The translations under genes were made by a program, and so were the position numbers. A DNA stretch of 64,000 bases from Ambrosia x helenae (taxonomy: Eukaryota; Streptophyta; Magnoliopsida; Asterales; Asteraceae): contig CM061226.1 in assembly GCA_030844895.1 (NCBI GenBank), positions 99,733,292 to 99,797,291 of the forward strand, read 5' to 3'. The notes under the pieces were generated by a model, which ran no database searches, had not been told where the DNA came from, and saw only the letters and a program-made list of their open reading frames with translations. The first letter of the stretch is position 1. Each line of letters begins with the position of its first letter. Of this stretch, positions 45,498-57,130 are shown one piece after another.

Positions 45498-48123
45498 TGT
45501 GACACCCGGCAAATTCTGGTTAACAACATTGTCTAGATGAAAGTCTACCTTAGCGAGTCACGCGTATATTATACGTAACGAGGGTTAGCTAGATATCTAG
45601 ATAGGACATACGAGCATTATCTCGGGTTATGAGATGTTTTGACTCCTTGTGTGGGTCGGGTTCTGACTCCTTGTGTGAGTTAACATGTGATTTCATGATT
45701 AGTGAACCTCGGACGTTGGTGAATAACAAACTTATGTGTCTCGGTGATATCTGACAAACTTATGTGAAAACCATACGTGATTATGTGAACCTAAACCGAA
45801 CACGTTAATAAAAATTATTAAAAGTGGAGCGTGAGGTTGATTAGGGTCTTAACGCATGGGGTTACACTTGTTACGGTTCGAAACAACGAAAACGTCGATG
45901 GATAACGCGTCGGGAGGCGAAACGAAACAAAAGCGCGCCACCCGGACCTGTGAGCGGCCGCTCACAGGCTCCGAGCGGCCGCTCGAAGGGCACTGACGGG
46001 TTTAAACCGCCTCAAACTCATATTTAAACATCCTTAACTCCCATGCAGCCCTCATACTCAACCCTAATCGCCCCCTTACTGCCCCACACGAATATTTCAC
46101 TCCAAAAACACCTGCTAAGGCTTAAGATCATCAATTGGGAGGCTCCAAGGCGCGCGATTGATTGATTTGAAGAGCTAAGGGTATAACTCATGATTTCTTA
46201 TGCTTTTTACTTTATGTTTTATTGTAAAAATCCTATAACAAGTTTGTCCAGGTCTGATTGGGTTTAATAAACATTAAAACATGAGTCTTTTTGAAGATTA
46301 AACGGATTAAACCTATTAATAAACGCGTAGTAACATCATAGGATGCTTGTTGCGCAAGTTATTGGTGTTTTGATCTTAAAAGCTTTGATCTTGACATGTT
46401 TGATAATAGGATCTGATGGGAATAGGTATTAGGAAAGTTGTATGATGATTATTAGGTATTATTGATTGATAATATGCAACTAGGGTTTGATATAATTGAT
46501 GATATTGTATGATCAGAATCTGGACAGATTCTGAAAGTCGACTTGTAGGGTCTGTTTCGTGGCTTGAAAACAATTGATTTGATCGATTCTTTGCATGATT
46601 GTAACGTACAAGGTCTTAGCTTTTCATAATGGGCAAAACCATCGATTTTGGACGTCGTTTGAGTCGTTTTTGGAATTTTATTTGATTAGGGGTCATATCA
46701 GATTTTCGGATTTGTAAATTGGGTTAACTTTAAATGGTCATAACTTGAGATTTACAAGGAATTAGATTATGAAATTTTTACAGTAGGTCAATACTGGAAA
46801 AATAGAGCTTTTCCAAGTGGATTCATCTCGTTTGGATGAATACACAATTTTTAAGAATTTTCCTACTAAACTGACCTGTTGAGGAGATTTTCTGGACCTA
46901 GCTGTGTTGTACGAATTTTCATAAATTTTGTGTTTGGAATTGAGACAAAACAAAAATAGGTATTGTCGAGTGAATCCCAAAGTAAATTCAGTAAAAATTT
47001 GGGAGGTTAACTCACCGGTTTGCTATTTTAAATAAATTAGTTTTGATGGCGCACAATCTGTCCTGAAAACACAGATTGTGTATTATGTGCTTCTGTGATT
47101 AATTGAGGTCTTAGGTGGTATGGAATTGACATGAAACTGAAGTACACTTGTCTGAGACACATACGGAATGTAGAAACTAATTGTAACCAACGTATTCACC
47201 AACGGGTCCGTAGGGTTTACTATTGCATGTAGAATCACTAGGCGTCGCATACACACTTTTGAACATTTAAAACGCCTTGGACAAACGAGTTATATGGGTA
47301 ATGATATTACGCCTATACTCACTAAGCGACACTGTTATTAGGGTGTCGGTAGCATATATTGCTTGCTGTTCGGATTCTTTGCTTGCACGTTAAGGTGAGT
47401 TTACGGCCCCTCTTTTAAACTGGTTTACACTTTTCGGGGGAGAAAACATGTGTTAAAACGATTATTTGGTAATTACTGTCATACTATGGGTTTACACTGT
47501 GTACTACACGATCTTTGGAAGTCCCGGGGGGAACCATGAATGTGCGGGTTTGCACAACGGGGAAATGTGAATAGCGCTATTGGGAGTGACCAACCCCGCT
47601 CGTCGACTTGGAGGGTCGGCGGGTGCATATTGTCTCAAACAGGAACAACAGGAACAACAGGAACATACATCGGGCATACTTTTGGTATTCGCGTTAGTAA
47701 TGGTTTTCCAATCGTGGTAGTAACAAAACGTACGCCTAGCTAGCGTATACTGGTTTTCTATTTGTTATAGTATGGACAGGTGGACTTGGTACTTGGATAC
47801 AAAACCTGTAAACTCACCAGCATTTTTGTGCTGACGTAAACTTTTACATGTTTTCTCAGGTCGCTAAGGTAGTACGAATGGAACTAGGGCGCACGCGTCT
47901 GCACGGCGTCTAGCTAGAGTTGCATGATTTACAAACTTTGAACATTGGTTTATTATTGAATAATTGTTTTGAATAAGCTTCCGCTGTAAACGGGGATTTT
48001 AAACTATGTTTTGAAATTGCATTTATATTCATTTAGAATTGTTTATTGTGATCGTTGGTTTGGATCCTGGTTTGTCATGCGCCTCGCGGTAAAACTCCGC
48101 AAGTGGATTTTGAGGGTGTGACA
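45498..48123 (+). repeat. 3' LTR of the Tekay-like element
   Basis: 2626 bp, same length as the 5' LTR, about five substitutions by eye. Followed by TSD CCCCT. Confidence 0.93.
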
Positions 48124-48962
48124 CCCCTGCTGCTACTGCTACTGTGTCCAGTACTACGTTGCCTTTCTCTGCAGAACAGGTGTCCAAGTTGTTACATCTG
48201 ATCAGTGAGAAAGGTGGTTCTGATGCTCAGCACTCTAGTGTAGGAGGTAGGAGTGTTAGTATTAATGGTTTCTCTAGTATGTCTTGTTTGTCTAAGTTAG
48301 AAAAAAATTTCAAAAACTTTTTTAACTGTTCTAGTTTTGTTAAGAACTTTATAAGTCAAAGTTGGATATCTGATTCTGGTGCTAACCAGCACATGACAAA
48401 CTGTGAAAAGGACATGTTTAATTGTGTTGATGTATCCAACTATGACTTAATTGTTAAACATCCTAATGGCACAAGTGCCAGGGTGTCCAAAATTGGGGAC
48501 ATCAAGTTAAGTAAGGATGTTGTCTTGTATGATGTTTTTTTAGTCCCTGACTACTGTGTTAGTTTAATGTCTGTTCATAAGCTTGCTAAAGATAGTAAGC
48601 TGCCTGTTCTGTTTGATGAAGATAACTGTTATATCCAGGATTCCAAGTGCAAGAGAATCCTGGTGACTGGTAGACAAAGTGATGGTCTCTACTTTGTAGG
48701 TGATAAAGTGAGTTCTGCTAATGTCTGTTTTAGTAGTTCTTGTGACACTGATTTGTGGCACAATAGACTTGGTCACCCCTCTGATCAGGTCTTAGCCATT
48801 TTAAAAGGAAGTTTAGGTATTGAAAATACTAATACTAAACCTTGTGAGATATGCCATAAGGCTAAACAAACTAGACTTCCCTTTCCACTAAGTGATCACA
48901 AAACCAAAGAGTTAGGTGATGTGATTCACTTAGATGTATGGGGTCCATATAGGGTTACTAGT
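48124..48962 (+). pseudogene. Nested Copia: gag end, protease, start of integrase
   Basis: The Copia frame resumes right after the Ty3-gypsy LTR and stays open to the next insertion. It shows protease DSGANQHM (about 48370), the pre-integrase LWHNRLGHPSDQ, zinc-binding CEICHKAKQ, and the beginning of the integrase core, VIHLDVWGPYRVTS. It is cut at 48962 by the solo LTR and continues at 50054 with KEGFRYFLTIVDDFSR. Confidence 0.92.
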
Positions 48963-50048
48963 TGAAGAAACACGAGTCTATGATCGTCCAACGAGGGGCG
49001 ATCCGAGGGGTGATTCTACTGTATTTTATAAAGAGAGTGTGATTATAAAATACATGAAGGTCTAAGAGCAAGACCAAGGAATTAAGAGACTACCAATTAG
49101 AAGAGCCGAGCCTCTAACTGTTAGTATAATAAACAAAGGGTTGAAGAAGGTACGAAAGTGTTCGTATTCCTCTTAAGTGAAAGTATGTGAGATATTCGAT
49201 GCCAATAAAAGGAGAAGGGAGTCCTCCTTTTATAGTACCAAGATATCCTACTTTCTTAGCCCATCCTCTACCCTTAATGAGGCCCGGCCCAGGTAGAGGT
49301 GTCTCCATAATCAGGCCCAAGTCCTTAAGCCCATTTGGTGCAAGTGGGTTTTAGTAAAGTAGGAAAAAGTAGAATGCTAGGAGGGATGTTACCGTCCTGA
49401 CGCATGTACACGTGGCGCCCAGTAAGTGGACGCTGATGGGTGGTGGGCACGTGGTGCTCGCCTATTGGTAGATCAGAGGCGGTGGACAGTTTATGCTTTC
49501 CAGGACTTCGAGATGGGTAGAGAAAGTCTGCTTTGTCAGAAAGATATCTTGGCTGGGAGGCTGCCACGTCGTCGTCCTTTCTGCTTGTCAGACTGGGAAC
49601 AGTCTTTGATTGGAGGGGAGCTCTGACGGGCCGCCTGTCGTGTCAGAGATATTTTGTTTGGGGCAGGGGTGAGTTCCAAAGCTGCCCAAAAGGTATCTTC
49701 CACTTGTGGTGAAGCTTGCCAAGGAAGCTTTGATGTACATTTGGCCCGCCGATGTGAAAGGGGCGGCCGTTCTTGCGGCTGGCGTTAAATGTACCGCTGA
49801 CGTAAAACGGGCGGGTGACGCCAGGTGTTCCGTCGACGTAGAACGAGAGTATCAATGCTCGCGTCGGACGGCAGATGTATTGCTAACGTAGAACGGGCTT
49901 GTGGACGCCAGACGTTCCGCTGACGTAAAACGGGCGGATGGGCGCGAGGCATCCGCTGACATAGAACGGGCGGATGAGCGTCTGGCGGGGCCTGTTCTAA
50001 GTGGGCGATGGTATGGTATTTGTAATGTTTTAGTACCATACCCCTTCA
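48963..50048. mobile_element. Solo LTR (1086 bp) in Copia integrase, with an internal minisatellite
   Basis: Begins TGAAGAAACACG, ends CCCCTTCA; TSD CTAGT at 48958-48962 and 50049-50053. Removing it restores the Copia codons VTS-KEG. No PBS, polypurine tract or coding region, so it is a solo LTR. The family and orientation are not recognised. Confidence 0.9.
49753..49995. repeat. 36-bp minisatellite inside the solo LTR
   Basis: Units of about 36 bp built on GACGTAAAACGGGCGG and ending GTTCCGCT start near 49798, 49884, 49920 and 49956, with more diverged copies at 49753 and 49834. GC-rich compared with its surroundings. Confidence 0.75.
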
Positions 50049-50409
50049 CTAGTAAAGAAGGTTTTAGATATTTTCTAACTATAGTTGATGACTTCTCTAG
50101 AACAGTTTGGTGTTTTATGCTTAAAAATAAAAGTGAAGTATTTGATAGCATAGTTGAGTTCTATGAACTTCTAAAAACTCAGTTTAAAAAATGTGTTAAG
50201 ATATTTAGAAGTGATAATGGTACTGAGTTTGTTAATAATCAGATGATTAATTTTTGTAAAAATAAAGGCATAATACATCAGACAACCTGTGTTTATACAC
50301 CACAACAGAATGGTGTGGTGGAAAGGAAACACAGGCATCTGTTAAATATGGCTAGGGCTTTACTGTTTCAGAGTGGGCTACCATTAAGGTTTTGGTCTGA
50401 ATGTATATT
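50049..50409 (+). pseudogene. Nested Copia: integrase core fragment
   Basis: Continues the integrase: FLTIVDDFSRTVW, FRSDNGTEFVNNQ, QQNGVVERKHRHLLNMAR and FWSECI. Cut at 50409 by the Athila-like LTR; the codons resume at 58527/58532 with TATYVINRLPSS. Confidence 0.93.
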
Positions 50410-51802
50410 TGTTAGTTGCATTTTTAGGCATATTTTATCAGTCATTTAGTAGCTAGTTTAGTCGTTTTTTATGCATTTAGGTTGTACATATTGCATCATT
50501 TTCGTGAAATACATGTTTTGGTGGAATGGAATCTACTTTGGTTTGTTATGGTTGATTTTGTAGGTGTGAGAATTGAAAGAGGAAAGGGCGAGCATTGACG
50601 AGGCGAAGCCGCAACTTACTTGGACTTTATTGGCGTTCTTAAAAAGAGGTTTAGGCCGTAAGCAAGCAAGGAAAGAACTGGAGGGGCTGAATTGGAAAGT
50701 TACTAATTGAATGGATTAAAATGAAAATAAAAAGAGTTGACAACAAACTTTGAATTATTTTTGGGGGATGAGGATACGAAAAGAAGGTTTCATATTTTCT
50801 TGGAGGGATATAATAAGAGATATCTTTTGGACTGCAGGGGGTGTAGGGGGCGAGCTGAAGGAGTGCAAAGAAGCCATAGAACTTTGTGGCTTAATTTTAT
50901 TTTCGAAGACAATAATTTTGAATTTATTTTCTCGTAAGCTTTTATTTTATTTGAATGTTTAGTATTATTTTTGTTTTGATTGAACTAGCCGCCATGTCCG
51001 GCTAGAACCTTTTAATTCCGGCACTTTGGTATGTTTTCTTAATTTTGATTCGAAAACTTATGTGAAACTCTTATGAGATCCAATTTTCGAATGGTTTGTT
51101 TAGTTGGTTCTTGATTCTATACCTTTAGGTAAAATATTAGTTGGTTGATAAAATTGGCCACTTTGTTAATCATTCTAATAGTGTTCATCAATCTATAACA
51201 CTTTAACCGGTTTTATATATTTGATAAAAGGAACAAATAACGGTTTAGGTTTGTCTATGAATTTAAATTTGTTATAGAATTAAACAATATAATTAAGCAC
51301 TCCGAACGGCGTGAGTGTTTGATTGTAATCGATACTTCTATCATTGCAACCCGCACGCTAAGATCCGAACGGCGTGAGCTTGGAGTAGCGGGTTGGCTCT
51401 AATCAACGAACGGCGTTTGGTTAGACATTAGATAGAGTGGATGTCCGAACGGCGTGACGTCTAGTATTGATACAAACCGTTTAATTAAAGGATCATTGCA
51501 CCATAATTGTTAATGATCATAAGCCCGGGTCAAATTAAGAAACTGCCTTAGTGTTGGAATTAGCTTTAATATTTGAATTCATTTCACAAGTTAATTAACG
51601 TTTTTTTAAGCCATTTGTCTTATTAATTTTAGTTTTATTTTCGTTAATTTTAAACTACACCAACCCACCCCCCTTTTTATAGTCGTATTTTGTGCGAAAA
51701 ACGTTTTTGGTATAATCAGTTGATCTGTATCCCTGAGGACACGAACCTTACTTTCACTAATACTAGTATTATTTATTTATTTGCTGGATTCGACACCCAA
51801 CA
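50410..51802 (+). repeat. 5' LTR of the Athila-like element
   Basis: 1393 bp. Carries four copies of a GAACGGCGT word at about 51303, 51367, 51405 and 51446, three of them as CCGAACGGCGTGA. Confidence 0.92.
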
Positions 51803-51804
51803 AA

Positions 51805-51823
51805 TTGGCGCCGTTGCCGGGGA
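51805..51823 (+). promoter_or_regulatory. Primer-binding site (tRNA-Asp type)
   Basis: TTGGCGCCGTTGCCGGGGA starts two bases after the LTR; complementary to the CCCCGGCAACGGCGCCA end of tRNA-Asp, a usual Athila primer. Confidence 0.85.
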
Positions 51824-51843
51824 TCGGCAATTCTAATTGTTTT

Positions 51844-53503
51844 ATGCCAAGATCTTCTCGTACAGGTACACCACTTTAAGTTGATCCGGAAATAGAGAAA
51901 ACTGCAAGGAGATTAAGGAAGCAAGCAAAACAACGAAAGAAGTTAGCAAGCTCCCCAACCTCTATCACTTCACCTCCGATCAATAACATTAGGCAAGACG
52001 TACTCTTGTCCAGTGAATCCGAAGCTGAAACCGAATCTCTCTCACATTCACAAACATCCATTACTCCACCACACTCATCCACCAATACCCACCAAGAACC
52101 AAACTCACCCGAACCAACAATGGCAGCTGAACAAACCCTTAGACAGTGGGCGAATCGTGATGTCCCACAACAACCACTTTGCATCAACTACCCTACAATG
52201 GAAAACTTCGAATTGAAATCTGGGTTGATCCATCTGTTACCCGTTTTCCGAGGCTTGGAGAATGAGGACCCACACAAGTTCCTCAAAGAGTTTCATGTTG
52301 TGTGTTCAGGTATGAAACCACACAACATTACTGAAGACCAAATCAAACTAAGGGCATTCCCCTTTTCTCTTCAAGATTCAGCTAAAGAATGGTTGTATTA
52401 CCAGCCACCGGGGTCGGTAACCACATGGAATGAACTTGCAACACTGTTCCTTGACAAATACTTCCCGGAAGTCAAAGCTTCAATACTCCGTAAAGAGATC
52501 ATCGGGATCAAGCAAATCAAAAGGGAAGCATTGCACACTTATTGGGACAGGTTCAAGAAGCTTTGTGCTCGATGCCCACAACATGGCATATCTGAGCATC
52601 AACTCCTTCAGTACTTCTGTGAAGGATTGGCACCGATGGAGAGGCGTTTGATAAATGCCTCTAGTGGAGGAGCTCTACTTGATAAAACTCCTACTCAAAT
52701 TCGAGCTTTAATCACATCAATTGCTGAAGACTCAAAGCATTCAGCACATGAGGAAGAATGGTATTGTTGATCCGCCAAGGGGTGTCAAAGAAGTGAATAC
52801 TCCTCACCTTGAAAGCCAAATCGCTGAATTGACAAAAGTCGTGATGCTACTTACCAAAGAAAAAGGTGTTGAACAAAAACCAAAAGCTTGTGGGATATGC
52901 CTACAACGTGGACACCCCACAGATATGCGCCCTACATTGCAAGATGATGTTGCAGATGCAAATGCCATTGGTTATTCGGGACAGAATTTGAGACAATATG
53001 AACAACCATGAGGCAATCAGAATTGGGGACCTCCCAACATGAGTTACCAGCAGAGACCTCCACAAAATCAACAACACCAAAAATTTCAGTCTCAACAACA
53101 ACCACCTGCACAACAAGCGGGAAGCTCGGGTATGTCATTGGAAGATATTGTAAAAAGTTTGGCTACTAGCACCCATACGTTCCAACAGGAGACTAGATCT
53201 AGCATCTAGAACTTGGAACAACAAATGGCTCAACTTGCTAGCTCGGTGAGTAAGTTAGAAACTCAAGGTAAATTACCCGCACAAACCGAGAATAACCCAA
53301 AGCACAATGTTTGTGCCATTACCTTGAGGAGTGGAAAGAACTATGATGGTCCAAGTGTACAAGAAGAAGAGGAAATTATTGTTGAGAAGAAGGACCAGGA
53401 TGAGAAGAAAGTACAAGAACCGACTAGAAGTGAAGTGAGATTTACTCCTATACCTCCATTCCCATCAAGGCTACGAAGCACAAAGAAGCAAAGGGAAGAG
53501 TAG
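51844..53503 (+). pseudogene. Athila-type gag, broken
   Basis: ATG 51844 (MPRSSRTGTPL) meets TAA after 11 codons. The gag capsid domain follows in the same frame (52006-52770: LRQWANRDVPQQPLCINYPT, FRGLENEDPHKFLKEF, RLINASSGGALLDKT). A frameshift then moves it to the next frame at about 52721-52780. The zinc knuckle CGICLQRGHPTDMRPTL has Arg where the last Cys is expected. Further stops interrupt the Gln-rich spacer (near 53011 and 53208). It cannot make a normal Gag as shown. Confidence 0.85.
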
Positions 53504-53509
53504 GAGATC

Positions 53510-54373
53510 ATGGAGACATTCAGGAAGGTCGAGCTAAACATTCCACTCCTTGATGCCATAAAACAAGTCCCACGATATGCCAAATTCCTCAAAGAACTTT
53601 GCACATCAAAGAAGAAGCTTAAAGGTAATGAAACAATCAAGGTAAGTGAAAATATTTCAGCAGTGCTACAAAAGAGATTACCTCCAAAGTGCAAGGACCC
53701 AGGTGTTTTCACGGTTCCTTGTAAATTGGGGAATATCATTGTCCCTAAAGCCATGCTGGACCTTGGAGCCTCTATTAATGTCCTACCATACTCGATTTTC
53801 AAAACACTTAATGTAGGACATTTAAAGAGGACCGGGGTAATTATTCAATTGGTCGATCGATCCATAGTACACCCAAAAGGTGTACTAGAAGATGTATTGG
53901 TTCAAGTGAACGAATTAGTCTTTCCAGCTGATTTTTATGTGTTGGACATGGAGGATGAGGTCGCCCCAAATTCCAGTTCAATTTTGTTAGGGATGCCATT
54001 TTTAAAAACCGCAAGGACTAAAATCGATGTTTATAGTGGCACCCTTTCGATGGAATTTGATGGGGAGGTAATCAATTTTAATATAGATGATGCTATGCGT
54101 TACCCGAGTGATGTCTTATCTTTGAATTATATTGATATCATTGAACCACTAACCAATAAATGTTTTGAGTTGTCTAACCATGAGGTTCAAGATTTAGTGT
54201 TAGATGGAGGTATCGCTAAGGTTGCAACAGAGAGATATATTAACAAGTTCAAGCTTGGGGACGAGTTGATGGAAGTCGATACATGGAAGAAAGAAAGGCA
54301 AAAAGCACCAAAAGTAAAAGTATCAAGCACCATCCAAAAGTTTTTTTCGTTTATTGAGCAAGCACCAGATTAA
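53510..54373 (+). pseudogene. Athila-type protease region
   Basis: 287-codon open frame: MLDLGASINVLPYS (retropepsin active-site motif in its Athila form, DLGAS), FPADFYVLDMEDE, SSSILLGMPFLKTARTKIDV and a short tail (IQKFFSFIEQAPD), then TAA. A TAG near 53502 separates it from gag. Directly after, GGGAGGCAACCCGT (about 54424-54437) is a motif often seen downstream of Athila coding regions. RT should follow in a complete element but does not. Confidence 0.8.
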
Positions 54374-54513
54374 TTAGACTCGGTCTAAGTCTAGCCAAAG
54401 ACGTGAAAGAAAGGCGCTGCACGGGAGGCAACCCGTGGTTCCGTATTTAGTTATTTTTATTTATGTTGCAAAAAAAAAGTAAAAAAAAAACAACAAAAAA
54501 AAAAAAAAAAAAT

Positions 54514-54842
54514 GACCCGGGCGTGTCAGGAGTTCACCCGGCCGGGTTGAAGAACTTTATTTTGGCCGAAACTTAGCTCGGGCGGGTGTCATAACAACCC
54601 GGGCGGGTTGGAAATTTTGAGAAGGGGCCGAAATCTAGCCCGGGCGGGTTAAAATTTCTTAGAAATTTTTTTTAGATGTGCGAAAATTGACCCGGGCGGG
54701 TTGAAAAAGAACTCTAAATTCCGAAAATTGACCCGGGCGGGTGTCTCAACGACCTGGGCGGGTTGAAATTTATTGAAAAAAAAAATAAATGAGCCGAAAA
54801 TTTACCCGGGCGGGTCAAACCTTCACCCGCCCGGGTCGAGTT
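54514..54842. repeat. ACCCGGGCGGGTT-type dispersed tandem repeats
   Basis: About ten imperfect copies of ACCCGGGCGGGTTGAA, some inverted (ACCCGCCCGGGT), spaced 20-50 bp in otherwise AT-rich DNA. Each copy is nearly self-complementary. Non-coding part of the Athila-like element. Confidence 0.85.
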
Positions 54843-57130
54843 TTGATAGAAAATAATAAACATCAATCTCTGTTATCTTCAATCTCTTCTCCAACATCTT
54901 CTTTTTGAAACCCTAAAGCACAAACCTTCATCATCTCCTTCACCCTCTTCCATCTTCTACACCCACAACCATCACCACCACCCTTCTTTTCCGATCACCA
55001 TCAACCCCACCACAACCACCATTATCCGCCGCCCTATGTCTCCATCAGACCGGGATTCTACAGCAACAACTAGGTATGTCTTTTCCTTTTCTCTCTCTTC
55101 GTTCTTCACCAACCACCCTGGTCCGCCCCTGTCCGCCGCCGCTAACCACCTTTGCTCCACCCTTCATCACCCATAACCACCGCCGCCCCTGACCACCTTT
55201 CCTCCCGGTACCCACTGTCCCCTGCCCTCATCACCTCTGTCAACCCTCCGCCGCTCACCCACTGTCCTGAGTCCCCACGGTATGTCAACCCTTAGTCCAA
55301 ATCTTGTTATTGGTTTAAGCCCTAGTTCCTTTTGCTTAAGTTATGCAGCTTTAATTTCGTTTATTTTAACTTTATTGTGCTTATTTCTTTTGCTATGGGA
55401 ATATAAAAAAAATGGTTGAACACATTTGTTAATGCTAATGAGTTTGTATGATCATGTTGATATTTGTTGAATCTCATGGGTTTTTGAGGTAACATACCAG
55501 GTTTTGAGATGCGGATATCAGCAAAGCATGGCTCAACTGCGCCATCACAACCATTGGCAAAGCGGGCAAAGACAAAGCCAAATCAAGAGCAAGCATCCGC
55601 CACATCCACCGCCTCAGTAGCTGTCTTCCACCCCCGTCTCTGAGCATTGAGGACACTGCTTAATTCAAGCTTGGGGAGAGGTATTTTCTATTTTTTTGTT
55701 TGCATCTTGTTATTGTTTTGCATTACTTAGTCCGTGCATCCATTCTAGTGGCATATAGCATATATATATCTAAAAAAAATTAAAAAAAAATTCTCAAGGT
55801 TATCTGATTGCACACGAAAGGCACGTCTCATTCATTGTAAAACGTAAGCTGAAGGCGGGTCGGTATGGGCTTACACGCTTTAGGACGCAAATTCTTTAAG
55901 TTGCGGGATAAAGTAGGCCCAACATAGTCAAATTTTTTTTTTTTAGAAAATATAAAATGTTTGGGGTACTTAGGATGGTGTAGTTGACTGGATAGCTGAT
56001 AGCTATGCATAGCTTGTATCGGCAACCCAATTCCATACGTTCAGTGAGTTTTGAGCATTAAATTTCCATACATATATTCATTGTTTCGTTTGACGTGTGT
56101 GTACCGACATGATTCATCGTTTTAGAACTTTTGCATTACATACATTTTGAGACCTTAGGTTGAGATTTGACATAGAAGTGACAGAGGCATTAGGATTACC
56201 CATATGTTGAGCCCTTTTCATCATCTTTATTTTCGCTTATTTTGTTATTAACCCAATTGAAACATTCCCAATAGTAGCCCCTTTGAGCCTTAACCTTTTC
56301 TTTTGATTTAACCCATGATTTGTTTACTACATCCGGTTTAACTTGTGCTTACATCGTGACTTTATTGAAGTGTATAAATAAGACAGAAGAGTATGTTATG
56401 TGAAAAAAAAAACTAAAAAAAAAATGAAAAAGAAAAAAAAACTGAAAAAAAAAGAAAGAAAGAAAGAAAAGAAAAAAAAATAGAATAAATTGTTGAGTTG
56501 AAAAGACTAAGTTTTGTTATGTGTTTAGAAGTTTTGTTTATTAGACCGGATTGTCTTTTCTTTTGTTTTCGCCATTTTCCCCATATTTTTCCCACCTTTA
56601 ACCCTTGCCAACCCAAAAAGCCCTCTTGATCTATGTTAGGTTTTAACAATTAGGTGTAGATTTGATTAATGTACAAGCTTATGTTAACGATATTTTTATT
56701 GTCCGGTTTTGAGAGAATCACTCCAAATTGCATATATATAACCGAGTGTTGAGTGATTATTGTGAGGGGTACATGCTATGTATGGTTAGATTCTTGAAGG
56801 GAGGCGAAACTTGAATAGGTACGCCCATGGTTTTTAGAAATGGCACCATCTAGACTTGTTGGGTCGTAAATCTATTGATCGTTGTAAGTCTTGTGAATTA
56901 AAGTGTTTCTACGGTTTGTGGCTTATATTCGACTCCGTTTGATGTTAGCCGTCTATGTCTTGGGAATGTGTTGGACGTGTTTAGCATGAAGTTTTGCCAA
57001 GGGATAAAAAGAAAAAAAAAATTCATTTCAAGCATGCATGTGTGTTTTGTTTGTTTTCGTGTTTGCTTCTCGATTTAACTTTAGTCTTGACTTCCTTGAG
57101 GACAAGGAAAGGTTTAAGCTTGGGGAGATT
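54843..57130 (+). other. Non-coding interior of the Athila-like element
   Basis: Pyrimidine- and proline-codon-rich stretch 54890-55280 with no real domain. A GAGGACACTGCTTAATTCAAGCTTGGGGAG block at about 55651-55679 and a similar GAGGACAAGG...TAAGCTTGGGGAG block at 57095-57127. The latter is the polypurine tract before the 3' LTR; the former looks like a duplicated 3' end. A-rich low-complexity run 56402-56490. Confidence 0.65.

Larger units (their letters stand above)
37519..48123 (+). mobile_element. Ty3-gypsy retrotransposon, chromodomain type (Tekay/Del-like), apparently intact
   Basis: The 10,605-bp element has two LTRs of 2626 bp each (37519-40144 and 45498-48123) starting TGTGACACCCGGC and ending AGGGTGTGACA, and TSD CCCCT (37514-37518 and 48124-48128). 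PBS TGGTATCAGAGCC lies at 40148. The coding region is open from gag through integrase and chromodomain. The long LTRs and C-terminal chromodomain point to the Tekay/Del lineage. LTRs differ at about five positions by eye (for example near 38531, 38817, 39037, 39170 and 39445), so it is much younger than its host Copia. Confidence 0.96.

Noticed and set aside
54972..55280. Pro/His-rich frames in the Athila-like element as an envelope or cargo gene
   Set aside because: Arises from CCACC/CGCC-rich sequence, with no domain or membrane segment.
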